Source: Spirochaetaceae bacterium
GTDB lineage: Bacteria > Spirochaetota > Spirochaetia > DSM-2461
Length of the DNA: 8,002 nt
NCBI GenBank assembly: GCA_016342385.1
Contig: JAEINM010000174.1
Span: 1-8,002 of the forward strand
Reading direction: 5' to 3'
In this document: piece after piece, positions 7,493 to 8,002 of the stretch
Layout of the letters: each line of letters begins with the position of its first letter
Position numbering within the stretch: the first letter of the stretch is position 1
Translations under genes and position numbers: made by a program
Notes under the pieces: model-generated
Seen by the model: only the letters and a program-made list of their open reading frames with translations
The model's database searches: none
Told to the model about the DNA's origin: nothing

Positions 7493-7504
7493 TTTTTATC
7501 TTTT
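7481..7504 (+). terminator. Weak candidate terminator hairpin at the end of the ABC-F gene
   Basis: AGATAA (7482-7487) pairs with TTATCT (7496-7501). G-U pairs at each end could extend the stem to 8 bp around a 6-base loop, followed by a short T run (7501-7504). It overlaps the ABC-F stop codon. The stem is nearly all A-U, so it would be weak; it is listed because it is the only hairpin near the operon end with any T run. Confidence 0.25.
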
Positions 7505-7558
7505 GAAATAATGGTGAGAAATAGCATCTAGTTTTTTCAATCCTTCATCTCTATCCAT
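7496..7558 (-). CDS. Tiny candidate ORF behind the leftward promoter
   Basis: On the minus strand an ATG at 7558-7556 opens a 20-codon frame (starting MDRDEGLKKL and ending HHYFKR) with a TAA at 7498-7496. The ATG falls almost exactly where transcription from the TATAAT at 7570-7565 should begin, so translation would have to be leaderless; no ribosome-binding site is possible on such a transcript. The composition (charged, one His pair, no stop until the spacer end) is protein-like but far too short to judge. It may be a remnant of a gene tail, a small peptide, or chance. Confidence 0.15.
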   Translation of the reverse strand: MDRDEGLKKLDAISHHYFKR

Positions 7559-7564
7559 AACATC

Positions 7565-7593
7565 ATTATACACTTATGAGTTTATATTGACAA
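7565..7593 (-). promoter_or_regulatory. Leftward sigma70-like promoter in the convergent spacer
   Basis: Read on the minus strand, TTGTCA (7593-7588) is a five-of-six -35 match. It is followed by exactly 17 bp and then a perfect TATAAT (-10, 7570-7565). The expected transcript start is near 7558. It points toward the 3' end of the ABC-F gene, and no annotated gene lies directly downstream of it. The spacer is AT-rich, so a chance match is possible, but the hexamer quality and spacing are the best I found in the window. Confidence 0.45.
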
Positions 7594-7621
7594 AGCAGTC
7601 TTTCCTTAATACCCAGCTAGA

Positions 7622-8002
7622 TTAAATATAAGCTGATATAATAGATCTGACTGAGCCTGCATAGGACGATCCGAATAAATTCAGATGATTGAGCATATGG
7701 TAGAGATTGTACAAATCTTTCCTTTGCCTATATCCGGGCTTAAGAGGATAAACCTCATTGTAGATATGGTAAAACTCTCTATTAAAACCTCCGAAGAGTT
7801 CTGTCATGGCTAAATCGGCCTCCCGGTGACCGTAATAGGCTGCGGGATCGATCAGGACTGCATGCCCCTGTTGATCAACCATATAATTCCCCGACCAGAG
7901 ATCACCATGAAGCAGAGAGGGATAATCCGGTTCCGGCAGCAGAGATTTTATCCTGCTGCAAATGCTCTCTATACCTTTGACCATATGGGAATCGGTCAAT
8001 CG
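7622..8002 (-). CDS. Fructosamine/ketosamine-3-kinase family protein (C-terminal part)
   Basis: Only the last 126 codons are inside the window; the 5' part lies beyond 8002, and the frame stays open to the edge. The family phosphorylates sugar adducts on protein amines, which then fall off (deglycation), in the cytoplasm. The fragment shows the catalytic-loop HGDLWSGN, the LIDPAAYYGHREADLAM block carrying the metal-binding Asp, and the late LYNLYHMLNHLNLFG block. All are in the order seen in E. coli YniA and fructosamine-3-kinases, which are about 290 residues long. Catalytic residues in this part are intact. It converges with the ABC-F gene across a 129-bp spacer. An aminoglycoside-phosphotransferase relative is less likely, given the full HGDLWSGN and FG-ending pattern. 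Confidence 0.9.
   Translation of the reverse strand, partial: RLTDSHMVKGIESICSRIKSLLPEPDYPSLLHGDLWSGNYMVDQQGHAVLIDPAAYYGHREADLAMTELFGGFNREFYHIYNEVYPLKPGYRQRKDLYNLYHMLNHLNLFGSSYAGSVRSIISAYI

Noticed and set aside
7587..7592. A perfect TTGACA on the plus strand, considered as a rightward promoter.
   Set aside because: No -10 hexamer lies at 15-19 bp, and a transcript would run antisense through the kinase gene. It is the overlapping complement of the leftward -35 region.
7614..7635. Inverted repeat CAGCT / AGCTG around the stop codon of the fructosamine kinase gene, considered as its terminator.
   Set aside because: The stem is only 5 bp with a 12-base loop, and no T run follows on the minus strand.

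Overview
The window looks like chromosomal DNA from a free-living spirochaete (Spirochaetaceae-like). This is an inference. It rests on three predicted or possible lipoproteins with loose lipoboxes, the moderately AT-rich base composition, and a periplasm/envelope gene set next to dprA. No rRNA, tRNA, transposase, CRISPR array or prophage gene was seen, and the window is packed with genes.

Layout. At the left end, pointing left, is a dprA/smf-type DNA-processing gene (23-955). A possible first few codons of another leftward gene lie at the very edge (1-18). Only 21 bp from the dprA start codon, a rightward gene run begins. Its members are a TPR-like lipoprotein (977-2038), a secreted MltD-type lytic transglycosylase with two LysM domains (2005-3300), an exported protein with an LPP20/FlgT-like sequence pattern (3314-4162), a lipoprotein with an SH3b domain (4205-5563), and a cytoplasmic ABC-F translation factor of the YdiF/YheS/Uup type (5567-7492). 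The spacings are a 34-bp overlap, then gaps of 13, 42 and 3 bp, so one operon is likely. A 129-bp spacer (7493-7621) holds a weak hairpin and a good leftward sigma70-like promoter with no assigned gene. The right end is the C-terminal part of a leftward fructosamine/ketosamine kinase gene (7622-8002), cut by the window edge.

How the genes may work together. Four consecutive products carry export signals and are expected in the periplasm or anchored to a membrane. One cuts peptidoglycan and binds it through LysM. One has an SH3b fold often found on wall-binding proteins. One has TPR-like helices suited to protein scaffolding. A cell-wall remodelling module is the simplest reading, with the ABC-F ribosome factor co-transcribed at its end. 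dprA (DNA uptake and recombination) and the sugar-amine kinase (protein deglycation) are probably separate units.

Most of the window is ordinary conserved gene content. The points worth a second look are the tight divergent dprA/operon start, homopolymeric T tracts in the first operon gene, a Trp-rich lipoprotein tail that also carries the ribosome-binding site of the next gene, a divergent DprA active surface, and the orphan leftward promoter at 7565-7593.
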